Shown piece by piece: positions 46,033 to 55,616 of a DNA stretch of 64,000 nucleotides. The notes beneath the pieces are model-generated. The model ran no database searches and was not told where the DNA came from. It worked only from the letters and a program-made list of their open reading frames with translations. The DNA is from JAQBVV01 sp965249205. Its GTDB lineage: Bacteria; Acidobacteriota; Vicinamibacteria; Vicinamibacterales; UBA2999. The position numbers were made by a program, and so were the translations under genes. Each line of letters begins with the position of its first letter. The first letter of the stretch is position 1. The stretch lies in NCBI GenBank assembly GCA_965249205.1, contig CBDFLL010000004.1, positions 372,001-436,000 on the forward strand. Direction: 5' to 3'.

Positions 46033-46972
46033 TTGGGGAGGTGTGCGCTGCCATCGTCTTCGGGCAAGCCGTCATCATGGCAGCGGCCCCGCGGAAGGGA
46101 GTGATGTTGGGGTTGAGCGTCGTGCCTGTCGTTAACATCCCCCCTGGGAAGGACTCTGATGCTCGATGATAGCTCGGATCGACACGGTGGATTTGCAGGG
46201 CCGCCATCAGCTACGACAGTCCCTGGCGCGTGGTCGGTTGCTCGCCGGCGGCTTGGCGGACGCTCGGATGGCGGCTGAGAGCGTCACGCACCATCGTTGC
46301 GTTCCTGGTCGAGATGCGCGCATGCACCGACCTCGCGTCGCGCATATCCAGAACCGCCCGCAAGCACGTCACCGATACAGTCCGGAAAGGCCCAATGCTT
46401 CGCGTCAGCCCGTGATCGCGTCCCGGCGGCCGAGTCACAGCCCCTGTCACACTCCGTATCGCACGGAATCACCTGGCTGGTGGTGTGGAAGTGGTTGATT
46501 CCCATGGCCCGAAACTGCATACCCGGCTTCATCCGCAGGGCCCTTTGTTGTGCCACACAAAGAGCCGGGAGCGACCCCACGAAAACCTGCGGTTTTCTGG
46601 CCCAATGGGTGTTCCTCCGTCACACCCATCGTGCGGGGTCGCTCTGTGCGTGCACCGCGATAAGGTGCACGCGATCTACGCCAACGTGTTTCCATGAAGA
46701 GACCGAACAGGACGCGCTGGCAGGCCGGACGATCTTCCGGATGCCGCCGGGTGAAATGGAGGACAACGGACAGCTGTTCGACCCGACGCAGGACACGAAT
46801 GCCGATGTCACGTCGTCACTAGAGGAACCGGTGGTCGGCGGGCTGGGGCTCACCTGGCGAGGCACGTCGCCGACCGCATGTCCTACGCGTGCGTGGACGG
46901 CCGGAATTGGTTAGCCATGGAGCACGCTTTCGCGAACGCGTCACACTGACGGTCTGCTATCCTCTCTGAGCC
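46033..46972. other. degenerate region without a recognisable gene
   Basis: Nearly 1 kb contains only short frames. One short plus-strand stretch near 46869-46950 ends in MSYACVDGRNWLAMEHAFANAS and could be the end of a lost gene. Another near 46700-46830 reads GRTIFRMPPGEMEDNGQLF. Neither has a start or an identifiable family. The composition fits DNA left after repeated insertion and deletion. Confidence 0.5.
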
Positions 46973-47098
46973 ATGAAGAAGCGCTTTTTCGTCGAGCAAG
47001 TCACCACGGTCCTGCAGCAAGCCGAGGGCGGGGTTTTCGACGGGAGACTTTCCGGCTCACAGAGACCGCGGACTTCACCGCAGAGTTGCAAGGGCTAG
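46973..47098 (+). pseudogene. IS3-family OrfA N-terminal remnant
   Basis: ATG at 46973 opens MKKRFFVEQVTTVLQQAEGG, the start of the OrfA transposase of IS3-type elements (MKKRF-EEQI---L-QAE pattern). Similarity stops after about 22 codons and no OrfB or right end is present. It is a truncated remnant abutting the OMP fragment. Confidence 0.65.
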
Positions 47099-47137
47099 AA
47101 CAATGGTCTTTGTTTCCATGGCCGGGCTATATCTATT

Positions 47138-47380
47138 GCTAGTTAGGTGTTGGCTGGCGTCGGCTATCACCTCAGCGATCCGGTGACGCTGGGTCTCACG
47201 TTCCGGTGGGTGGACTTCGGCGCGTTCGAGAGCGCTCCGACGGAATGGCATCAGCTCCGCAGCCATGACTCCACGGCCGGCCGGGGCGAGCGGATCGTCT
47301 ACCGCGTGGCGACTGACGACAGCAGGTTTTTGGGGCCAGTGTCTGAACCTGAAATACCAGTTTCGATGGAGCTGCACACA
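47138..47380 (+). pseudogene. C-terminal fragment of an outer-membrane beta-barrel protein
   Basis: The frame reads GVGYHLSDPVTLGLTFRWVD, then WHQLRSHDST, GRGERIVYRVATDD, and, after removing one T from the TTTTT run at about 47328-47332, RFWGQCLNLKYQF. This is the end of a small OmpA/P44-like barrel, finishing in an aromatic residue. Everything upstream is lost at the IS3 remnant. The extra T makes the frame run on into the TonB-receptor gene. Confidence 0.65.
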
Positions 47381-47410
47381 TTGCGTATCTTGACCCGTTC
47401 GCTGCGATTG

Positions 47411-48908
47411 ATGACTGCCCCGAGGCCCACCGATGCGAGGAACCGAGCGACCCGCGTTGTGGCAGGCATGGCGTTCCTTGCCACGGTGGCACTCGGGCTT
47501 GGCGTCGCCACCGCGCAGGAGGCAGCTCTCAGCGGGACCGTCACCGACACCACGGGGCTCAACCTGCCGGACGTGACCGTGGAGGTACGCATCGCTTCGC
47601 AGGATCCCCGTGCGGTTGACACCGCCTTGACTGACGGGACGGGTCGATTCACCATCAGCGCGCTCTCGCCGGGCACGTACGACGTGACGTTTGCCCTCCC
47701 GGGGTTCCGTCCGGTCACGCGCGCGGGTGTGGTGCTGCGCGCCGGTGTCGCCACCACGCTGGTGGTGGAGCTGACAATCCAACTGCAGGAGCAGGTCGTC
47801 GTCGTTGGTACCCGAGCCGAGCCGCGATCGGTGACTGAATCCGCGGTCCCGATCGACGCCATCTCGTCCGCGGAGCTGACCCGCCAGGGCGCCACGACAC
47901 TGCAGGACCAGCTGCGGACGGTTGTCCCCTCGTTCAACGTCAACATCCAGCCGATCAGCGACGCGTCGACGGTGGTGCGTCCGGCGACGCTGCGCAACCT
48001 CGCGCCCGACCACACGCTGGTTCTCGTGAACGGGAAGCGCCGCCACCGCTCGTCGATCATCGCCTGGGCCGGCGGCAACGGCGGGGCGTTCGGGTCGCAG
48101 GGCCCGGATCTCTCGGCCATCCCGTCGATCGCCCTCCGGCAGGTTGAAGTGCTGCGTGCCGGCGCGGCCGCGCAATACGGCTCGGACGCCATCGCCGGCG
48201 TGCTGAACTTCCTGCTCAAGGACGCCCGCTCCGGCGGCAGCGTCGAGGTCAGCACCGGGGCGTTCGGTGAGGGATGGGACGGCCACGCCTACACTGTCGC
48301 CGGCAATGTCGGGCTGCCGCTCGGCGCCACCGGCTTTGCCAATCTCAGTCTGGAGTACGGCAACGCGGGCCCGACCGACCGGAGCATCCAGCGCAGCGAC
48401 GTGGCCGGGCTGCTGGCAGCCGGCAACACCCACATCGACGAGCCGGCGCAGATCTGGGGCTCTCCCAACGTCGACGACGACCTCAAGCTGTTGGGCAACT
48501 TCGGGCATCTGTTCGCGACCGGCTTTCAGGCCTACGGCCACGCCACCTACGCCAGCAAGACGGTCACCGGCGGCTTCTTCTTCCGGAACCCCAACACCCG
48601 GGGCGGCGTCTTCAGCGCGGACGGCGGCCAGACGCTGCTCATCGGCGACGCGCTCGCCGCACGGGGCATGGGCTCCGCCCACTGTCCCACGGTCGCCATC
48701 ACCGGCAGCGTGCCCGATGCCGAGGCCCTCGGCCGGGTGTTCGCGGACGAGCACTGCTTCTCGTTCCAGGAACGGTTCCCCGGCGGGTTCACCCCGAGCT
48801 TTGGGGGCGACGCCAAAGACATGTCGGTGGTCGGCGGTCTGCGCCGGTTCACGGCCAGCGGCGTCACCTGGGACGCGAGCGTCAGCGTCGGCGCCCATCA
48901 AGCCGACC
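47411..48908 (+). pseudogene. TonB-dependent receptor, 5' part, split by IS1595
   Basis: ATG at 47411 precedes a signal peptide (AGMAFLATVALGLGVATAQ). A CarboxypepD_reg-like domain follows (ALSGTVTDTTGLNLPDVTVEV). The TonB plug has SAELTRQGATTLQDQLRTVV, LVLVNGKRRHRSS, SIALRQVEVLRAGAAAQYGSDAIAG and VLNFLL. The first barrel strands then run to HQAD at 48908, where IS1595 is inserted. Taking out the IS and one copy of its 8-bp target repeat leaves 2805 bp, exactly 935 codons, to 51267. The receptor would import a large nutrient or siderophore. Confidence 0.9.
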
Positions 48909-49952
48909 CGTGCTTATCCGGTTGTTTCAGCAAGCCACCACCGGTAGTGTATCGGCGTGGCGCGCCCGTCGTTTCCGAAGAATCTCCGGGAGTTTCAGCG
49001 GCAATTTGCGACCGCCGAGGCCTGTCAGGACTACTTGGCGGCGTGCCGCTGGCCGGACGGCTTTGTGTGTCCCCGGTGCCGGCACGCGCGCGGCTATCGC
49101 CTGACCACACACCGGCGCTGGCAATGTGCGGCGTGCCGGTATCAGGTGTCGCTGACCGCCGGGACGATTCTCCACAACACGAAGACGCCGCTCCTGGTGT
49201 GGTTCTGGGCGGCCTATTTGACGGTTACCGACAAGCGGGGCCTCTCGGCGCTCCTGCTGCAGCGGCAGTTGGGCCTGCGGCGGTACGAAACGGCGTGGCT
49301 GCTGTTGCACAAGCTGCGGCGCGCGATGGTGAACGCGGGGCGGGAGCCCTTGTACGGCGACGTGGAGATCGATGACACCTGGGTGGGCGCGCCCCAGGCC
49401 GGCCTGCGCGGCAGTCGCCAACTCAAGGGGCGGAAAGCCGCGCTGGTGCTGGTGGCGGTGGAACGACGCGGGGATCGGTCGGGTCGGGTCCGCATGTCCG
49501 TGATCCCGAACTTCAAACAATCGACGATGCTCGCGTTCGTCACTCACCACATTGCGCCGGGGGCGACGGTCTACACCGACGGGCTGAAAAGTTTCGATGG
49601 GCTCCAGGCCGCTGACGTGAGACACGTCGCCCGCCCGCAACCGATCCGGAGCGCCCTGCACAGGGGGGTGCCCTCCGTCGTGCCTTTGGCCGACCGCGTC
49701 ATCGGCAATTGCCAACAGTGGTTGATTGGCACGCACCACGGCGTCAGCAAGGCGCAACTACAGGTCTACCTCGATGAGTTCGTGTTTCGGCACAATCGGC
49801 GGCGGCACCCGATGGCCGCCTTTCAGACCCTGCTGGGCCTGGGGACCGGACGGACGCCCACGCCCGCCCGACGGATTCGCGGCGCGCAGGACGTGCGCCC
49901 CCCAGGCTGATCGCAAGATATAGGGGTTAGCTGAAACAACCGGATAAGCACG
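48909..49952 (+). mobile_element. IS1595-family element
   Basis: Perfect 23-bp terminal inverted repeats lie at 48909-48931 and 49930-49952. They are flanked by AGCCGACC (48901-48908) and AGGCGACC (49953-49960), an 8-bp target duplication with one mismatch, as expected for this family. Length is 1044 bp. The insertion splits the TonB receptor. The single mismatch suggests some time since insertion. Confidence 0.95.
48957..49910 (+). CDS. IS1595-family transposase
   Basis: GTG at 48957 gives 317 residues. A zinc-ribbon (CPRCRH and CAACRY, about 38-65) is followed by an HTH-like region. The DDE-type core has GDVEIDDTWVGAP, VYTDGLKSF and a late EFVFRHNRRR segment. The frame is complete and in the element's reading direction, so this is one of the few transposase genes here that looks intact. 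Confidence 0.92.
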   Translation: MARPSFPKNLREFQRQFATAEACQDYLAACRWPDGFVCPRCRHARGYRLTTHRRWQCAACRYQVSLTAGTILHNTKTPLLVWFWAAYLTVTDKRGLSALLLQRQLGLRRYETAWLLLHKLRRAMVNAGREPLYGDVEIDDTWVGAPQAGLRGSRQLKGRKAALVLVAVERRGDRSGRVRMSVIPNFKQSTMLAFVTHHIAPGATVYTDGLKSFDGLQAADVRHVARPQPIRSALHRGVPSVVPLADRVIGNCQQWLIGTHHGVSKAQLQVYLDEFVFRHNRRRHPMAAFQTLLGLGTGRTPTPARRIRGAQDVRPPG

Positions 49953-51267
49953 AGGCGACCTGTTCATCACCGACACCGTCAACGCCTCGCTTGGGCCAGC
50001 CACCCCAACGGCCTTCAATCTGGGTCGCAACCGGCAGCGGGAGGTCGGCCTCAATGTCGACGTCTCCTATCCCGTCAGCGACCGGGTCAACGTCGCGGCC
50101 GGCGCCGAGTGGCGCGAGGAGCAGTACGAGACGCGGGGCGGCGACCGCGCCTCATGGGACGTCGGGCCCTACGCCGCGCAAGGCTTCAGCGCCGGCTCCA
50201 ACGGCTTCAGCGGCTACAGCCCGCTCGCCGAGGGCGTCTGGAACCGCCGCAGCGTCGCGCTCTACGGCGACCTCGAGCTGTCGGGGAACAACGACCGGTG
50301 GACGGTCGGGTCGGCGGTCCGGGTCGAACGGTTCGCAGACTTCGGCCACACGGCGAACGGCAAGCTGTCAGGCCGCTATCGGGTCACCGAGGTCTTCTCG
50401 GTGCGCGCCAGCGTGAGCAGCGGGTTTCGCGCGCCGACGCCGGGCCAGCAGAACGGCTTCAACGTGTCGACGAGTTTCGATCCGGTGCTCATGGACCTGA
50501 CGGAGCGCGGCACGATCCCGTCGATCTCGCCGGTGGCGGAGCTACGTGGCGGGCGGCCGCTCGCGCCCGAGACGTCGCGCCACTACGCGGTCGGCGCGGT
50601 CATCGACCACGGCCCGTTCACCCTGACGGCCGACTACTTCCGTATCGACCTGTCCGATCGGCTCGCCGTGACGCGGGACTTGACGCTGACGCCGGTCGAG
50701 ATCGACCAGCTCCTCGCCGCGGGGGTCGAGAACGCGCGCAGCCTGGCGAGCTTCCGGTTCTTCACCAACGACATCGCGACCACGACACAGGGGATCGACG
50801 TCGTCTCGACGTACGTGCCGCCCGCGGTCGGCGGCGGCACCGTGCTCAGCGCCGCCTTCAACCACACGTCGACCGACGTCACGCGGTTCAACCGGGATCT
50901 GCTCAACGTAGCCCGACGGATCCGCGAGCTCGAGGCGGCGCTCCCCAAGAACCGCTGGACCGTCAGCGTCACCCAGCACGCCGGCCCCGTGGATCTCCTC
51001 GGGCGGGTCAGCTACTACGGCGCGTGGTTCGACTGGGACAGCGCGCAGACCCTCTTCAGCGGCAAGCCGGTCGTAGACGTCGAGCTGAGCATGCCGCTCG
51101 CCGACGGCACGACACTCGCCCTCGGCAGCCAGAACGTATTCAACACGTTTCCCGACGAGAGCCCCAACGCGCGCAGCGTCGGCGAGCGGTACAGCGAGTC
51201 CACGCCGTGGGGTTTCAACGGCGGGTACTATTACGCCCGCGTTCGGTACGCCTGGGGCAGCCAGTAA
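49953..51267 (+). pseudogene. TonB-dependent receptor, 3' part
   Basis: The frame resumes DLFITDTVNASLGP and continues through barrel strands: NRQREVGLNVDVSY, GFRAPTPGQQNGFN, HYAVGAVIDHGPFTLTADYF and NVFNTFPDESPNARSVGERY. It ends YARVRYAWGSQ. This is the TonB receptor C-terminal barrel in exact frame with the 5' part after precise IS removal. The two halves are certainly one gene. Confidence 0.9.
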
Positions 51268-51561
51268 GACAGCCTGCCGACAGCATCGCTCTTGGTCTTC
51301 CGTTGTTGTGGGCCCGCCTGGTCGCTTTCGACAACCTCTCGTTTCTCGGCGGGTGGGCGTCACGTCGAGCGTCGGGAGGGTCAGGCGGGAGCTTGTCGAA
51401 CGAGTGTGAGGCGTATGCCACGCTGCGCGGGGCCAACGACAGCCACCACGCAGAGGCGACGGGTTGCCTGTCCGTGTGGGAGGCGTCGCCAAAGCTCTCC
51501 GCAGAGCGCCATCCCACCGTGTGGCAGCGGTCAACCGCACGGGGCCGCCGAAGCCACAACG

Positions 51562-52047
51562 TCACGGGGCCGTGGCGGAGCAGATCGACGGCGCCTCGTA
51601 CTCGAGACTCAGCAGTCGGAAGTAGTTCTGGCCCAGGGCAATGTTCCGGAAGGCTGTGTCGGTCAGGTAGCGGTTGATGCGACTCGTGACCTCGAGCTCG
51701 GTCCGGTACACGTCAAGGTCCTTGTCGGCTGACGCAAGAAAGTCCGTTCCAGGCAAAATCCGCTCGGAATATGCATTGAAAAACGGCACATGGATCGCCC
51801 GTTTGTCCGGGTTTGAGAAATACTCGTCATCGAGCACGCGCCAGGAAATGTCTAGCATGAACCGTGGGTAGCGATCCAGTAACGACTTCAGCACCCCGAC
51901 GTGCTGCGCGGCATCCATGTCGACCAGTTCGCGCGATAGGCCCATGTGGACCCAGACGATCGCGTTCTCGGGATACCGGCGCAGTACGTCCTCCATCAAC
52001 GGCAAGTATCGGGTGGGCTCGTCGTCGTGCCCCAGATCCCAATCCAT
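51562..52047 (-). pseudogene. amidohydrolase-like protein, C-terminal fragment
   Basis: The 161 residues read RYPENAIVWVHMGLSRELVD, LDRYPRFMLDISWRVLDDEYF, SERILPGTDFLASADKDLDV and AFRNIALGQNYFRLLSLEY. This is the second half of an amidohydrolase-2-type TIM barrel with the His and Asp residues expected near HMG and GTD. The N-terminal metal site is missing, because the fragment begins exactly at the IS630 B junction (about 52047). Confidence 0.8.
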
Positions 52048-52984
52048 ATCCGACCGCCCTGCGCGAGCGGGCGGTGCGCGCGTACGAAGGCGGCGCGGAC
52101 CGGTACAGCGATGTGGCGGCCACGTTTGGCGTCAGCCTCGCGACCCTGGTGCGGTGGGTCCAGCGCGCCCGCGAGACGGGACTGATCGCCCCGTTGGACA
52201 GAGGGGGCGGGTGGCCATCACCGATCGATCTGCCGCTCTTGCACCGCTTGGTACAGGCGCGGCCGGACCGGACGACCGACGAATTGACGCGCGCGTACAA
52301 CCGCGAGGCGGTACCAGCGGCCCGTGTGCATCGGTCGAGCGTGTTGCGGGCGTTGCAGCGCACCGGATACGTGTTCAAAAAAAACGCTCGCGCCCGGTGG
52401 AACAGGATCGGGCGCGCGTCCAAGCCGACCGCGAGGCGTTCTGCCACTGGGCGCACCGGGTAGATCCGCGGCGGTTGGTGTTTCTCTACGAATCCGGCGC
52501 GAATCTCGCGATGGGACGATCGCACGCCTGGCTGCCCCGCGGGACCGAGTTGATCGAACCACGGCCCAGGAACTGGGGCGACAATCTGACGCTCGTCGGC
52601 GCGATCCGCGTGGATCGGTGGCTGACGCTCGCGACCTCGTGGGACGCGATGACCACCCGGCGGTTCGTCACGTGGGTGCGTCGGTACCTCGTACCGCCCC
52701 TGCGCCGTGGGGACGTGGTCATCATGGACAATCTGGCCGCCCACAAATCGCGGCAGGTCCGCGCGTTGATCGAGCAGGCCGGCGCCACCCTGCGGTTCTT
52801 GCCTCCGTACTCGTACGATTTCAATCCGATTGAGGCCGCGTGGGCGCTGATGAAGAAGCGCATTCGGGCTGTCGCGCCGCGGACCGGCGTCACTCTCCGC
52901 TGCACCGCGCAACGTGCGCGGCGGGTCGTGCAGCCCCGGCATTGTCAGAAGTGGTTCGCGCATGCAGGTTATCAACTCAAGTGA
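52047..52984 (+). mobile_element. IS630-family element B, -1 frameshift organisation, 5' end truncated
   Basis: The first frame (from about 52047 to 52463) encodes YPTALRERAVRAYEGGADRY and an HTH region ending TGYVFKK. The second frame carries RSRPVEQDRARVQADREAF, then the DDE core with LVFLYESGAN, VVIMDNLAAHKS and FNPIEAAWALMKKRIR, ending at 52984. Their junction is a run of eight A (52377-52384) followed by C, where a -1 slip joins the frames. No start codon lies within the element's own 5' sequence, so the 5' end is probably lost. No clear inverted repeats were found. Confidence 0.75.
52377..52385 (+). promoter_or_regulatory. possible -1 ribosomal frameshift site (A-run)
   Basis: Eight A residues then C contain the A-AAA-AAC-type slippery pattern. 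The upstream frame reads TTC-AAA-AAA and slipping back one base continues AAA-CGC-TCG into the transposase core. IS630-family elements are known to use A-run frameshifting. A plain indel is the alternative. Confidence 0.5.
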
Positions 52985-53097
52985 TCGACGGGGTTAAGCA
53001 CAAGAAACCTCCGCTTTGGACTGGACTTCAGCCGGCAAGAGAGCGTCACTGTGGGTGCGTCGCCAGTCCCGAGACTCCGTTACGGAGAGTGAGTAAG

Positions 53098-53568
53098 ATG
53101 AACGAGGGTGGAACCCAGGTTGCCAAGATCCAGGCGATGGATTTGCCGGCGCTGCGCGACGAATGGCGACGCCACCATCGGGCGCCCCCACCCCGGCGGT
53201 TCAGCCGTGACCTCTTGATCCGGGGCATCGCCTACACACTGCAGGAACAAGCTTATGGCGGCTTGGGCAAGGCCACGCGGCGGCGCCTTCGGACGTTGGC
53301 TCAGGCCTTCGCCGCGACCGGCCGCGTCGCCCCGCTCAACGGCGCGACGGTGCGCCCCGGCGCGCGGCTGGTGCGCGAATGGCAAGGCCGGACCTACGTC
53401 GTTACCGTGACCGAAAACGGCTTCGATCATGACGGCGAGACGCACGGTTCCCTGACCGCTATCGCCCAACGGATCACCGGCGCGCACTGGTCGGGGCCAC
53501 GCTTCTTCGGCCTGCGGTCTTCCGGTGCGCACGCCGCGGAGGTGGTCTCAGAGGCAGGCCATGGCTGA
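53098..53568 (+). CDS. DUF2924 protein
   Basis: ATG at 53098 gives 156 residues beginning MNEGGTQVAKIQAMDLPALR. SRDLLIRGIAYTLQEQAYGGL and GARLVREWQGRTYVVTVTENGF are the conserved DUF2924 segments. The gene overlaps the following recombinase by 8 bp. DUF2924 genes typically precede large serine recombinases in phage-like or integrative elements. A role as a DNA-binding helper of the recombinase is possible but unproven. Confidence 0.88.
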   Translation: MNEGGTQVAKIQAMDLPALRDEWRRHHRAPPPRRFSRDLLIRGIAYTLQEQAYGGLGKATRRRLRTLAQAFAATGRVAPLNGATVRPGARLVREWQGRTYVVTVTENGFDHDGETHGSLTAIAQRITGAHWSGPRFFGLRSSGAHAAEVVSEAGHG

Positions 53569-55312
53569 GCGCCGGAAACCACCGCGAGCGAAGCGCCCGG
53601 CGATGGTGCGCTGCGCCATCTACACCCGCAAATCCTCCGAAGAGGGTCTCCAACAGGATTTCAACTCGCTCCATGCCCAGCGCGAGGCCTGCGCGGCCTA
53701 TATCGCGAGCCAGAAGCACGAAGGCTGGGCAGCGCTCGATACCCATTACGACGATGGCGGCCTCTCCGGCGCCACCCTGGAGCGGCCCGCGTTGCAGCGT
53801 TTGCTCGGTGATATCGAGGATGGCCTGATTGATGTCATCGTCGTCTACAAGGTCGACCGGCTGACCCGGGCGCTGTCGGATTTTGCCAGGATGGTCGAGC
53901 TCTTCGACCGAAAAGAGATCTCCTTCGTCTCGGTGACCCAGCAGTTCAACACCACGACCTCCATGGGCCGGCTCACCTTGAACGTCCTGCTCTCCTTCGC
54001 CCAGTTCGAGCGCGAGGTCACCGGCGAGCGCATCCGCGACAAGATCGCCGCCTCGAAGAGAAAGGGGATGTGGATGGGTGGCAATCCACCCTTGGGCTAC
54101 GACGTCAAGGACCGCAAGCTCATCGTCAACGAAGCCGAGGCCGAGACGGTCCGCCACATCTTCCGCCGTTACCGTGAAATCAGATCGGTGCGTGAATTGC
54201 GCGGCCGGCTTCAGGCCGAAGGTATCCTCAGCAAGCGGCGGGTGCGGCGCGACGACCGTATCAGCGGCGGCACACCCCTCAACCGGGGCGCGCTCTATCA
54301 CCTGCTCCACAATCGTATCTATCGGGGCGAGATCGTCCACAAGGACAAAGCCTATCCCGGCCAGCATGAGGCGATCATCGACCCATTCCTGTGGGACGAA
54401 GTTCAGGGTATCCTCGCCGCCAACACCAACGGCGAGCGCCGGGAAGGGCCCCGGCAACCCAGCCTGCTCACGGGTCTTATCGTCGACGAGCAGGGTGAGG
54501 GCCTCACGCCGAGCCACGCGCTCAAGCAGGGACGGCGCTACCGCTACTACGTCTCCCGTCACCTCATCACCGACGGCAAAACAGCGGAGCGCACGGGCTG
54601 GCGCCTGCCGGCGGCGGACCTCGAGGCCCTCGTAACCACCCGTCTTAGGGATTGGCTCGGCGATGCCGCGGCGGTCAGTGGGATCGTCGCGGGTGATCCG
54701 CTGGACGCACCGGCCCATACCGTCCTGCTCGCCAACGCCAAGGCGCTCGCCGAGCGTTGGCCCCGCCTGGCGCCGGCGGACGCGAAGCCGTATCTCAACG
54801 CCTTCATCCGGCGGGTCGTCATTCGGCCCGATGGTCTCACCCTCGAGATCGACCCCGCCCCTGCCCTGAAGAGGCTCCTGGCCGGTCCTGAAAGCCGCCC
54901 GGTCAGGACCCCAAGGCGGGGCAATGCGTCAGCCGGCCAGCCGATCGCCCTCCCTATTCCAACCGTCCTCAAACGCGCCGGCATGGGCATGACACTGATC
55001 ATCCCGGGCGCCCATCCAAACCCCACACCGGACCCGAGCCTGATCCGACTCTTGCTCAGGGCCTTCGCGATCCAGGATCGATTGGCGCAACATCCCGATC
55101 TTACCCTGCAGCAGATCGCCTGCGCCGACGGCGTCTCCGCCTCCTATGTCACGCGGCTGTTGCGCCTTGGCTGCCTCGCCCCCGATATCGTCGCGGCGAT
55201 CATCGACGGCCGCCAGCCACCCGAGCTGACCGCCAACCGGCTCATGCGCGATACGCGGCTCCCTCTCACATGGCCGGCGCAGCGGGCGCGGCTCGGGTTC
55301 GCGCCCTCCTGA
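53561..55312 (+). CDS. large serine recombinase
   Basis: ATG at 53561 gives 583 residues. The N-terminal resolvase domain has the catalytic Ser25 in YTRKSSEEG, followed by DDGGLSGATLERPALQ and VYKVDRLTRALSDFARMVEL. A recombinase domain (YDVKDRKLIVNEAEAETVRHIF) and a zinc-ribbon-like region follow. The C-terminal HTH-like end (QQIACADGVSASYVTRLLRLG) is of the kind seen in alphaproteobacterial recombinases. No attachment sites could be identified. It overlaps the DUF2924 gene. Together they look like the core of a decayed integrative element. Confidence 0.93.
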   Translation: MAERRKPPRAKRPAMVRCAIYTRKSSEEGLQQDFNSLHAQREACAAYIASQKHEGWAALDTHYDDGGLSGATLERPALQRLLGDIEDGLIDVIVVYKVDRLTRALSDFARMVELFDRKEISFVSVTQQFNTTTSMGRLTLNVLLSFAQFEREVTGERIRDKIAASKRKGMWMGGNPPLGYDVKDRKLIVNEAEAETVRHIFRRYREIRSVRELRGRLQAEGILSKRRVRRDDRISGGTPLNRGALYHLLHNRIYRGEIVHKDKAYPGQHEAIIDPFLWDEVQGILAANTNGERREGPRQPSLLTGLIVDEQGEGLTPSHALKQGRRYRYYVSRHLITDGKTAERTGWRLPAADLEALVTTRLRDWLGDAAAVSGIVAGDPLDAPAHTVLLANAKALAERWPRLAPADAKPYLNAFIRRVVIRPDGLTLEIDPAPALKRLLAGPESRPVRTPRRGNASAGQPIALPIPTVLKRAGMGMTLIIPGAHPNPTPDPSLIRLLLRAFAIQDRLAQHPDLTLQQIACADGVSASYVTRLLRLGCLAPDIVAAIIDGRQPPELTANRLMRDTRLPLTWPAQRARLGFAPS

Positions 55313-55616
55313 TCTTCGATCCATTCCCGGTCTGAATCGCCGATGTACGGCTGCTCATAACCGATGGCCCGTCGTCGCCGTCTGTTCGCTACGTCGTGCC
55401 TGATCCCACCGTCCGGGGACTCCAACAAGCTCAAAACCCGTACCACGAAAAAAGCCGCGAGAGACGATCACACGCAAACCGTGCGTCACGCCGCACCGAA
55501 GCGTCTCTGCCAACACGGGCCATCCCGGGAGCGTTGGCAAACGCCCGGAAACTGGCGGAAAATCGGGAACAGAATCTATGAAAAGCGCAGTCATATCAAT
55601 AAGTTATGCCCTTACT
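55313..55616. other. intergenic region, no gene recognised
   Basis: About 300 bp between the recombinase stop and IS481 show no credible reading frame, hairpin or repeat. It is a plausible location for a recombinase attachment site, but no core sequence can be recognised. Confidence 0.4.

Noticed and set aside
47075..48901. A 608-codon minus-strand frame opposite the TonB receptor
   Set aside because: It is a low-complexity Arg/Ala/Gly translation antisense to a well-defined receptor and extends across the OMP fragment junction.
53474..54718. A 414-codon minus-strand frame opposite the serine recombinase
   Set aside because: The recombinase frame has the catalytic Ser and conserved domains. 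The antisense frame has no domain pattern.
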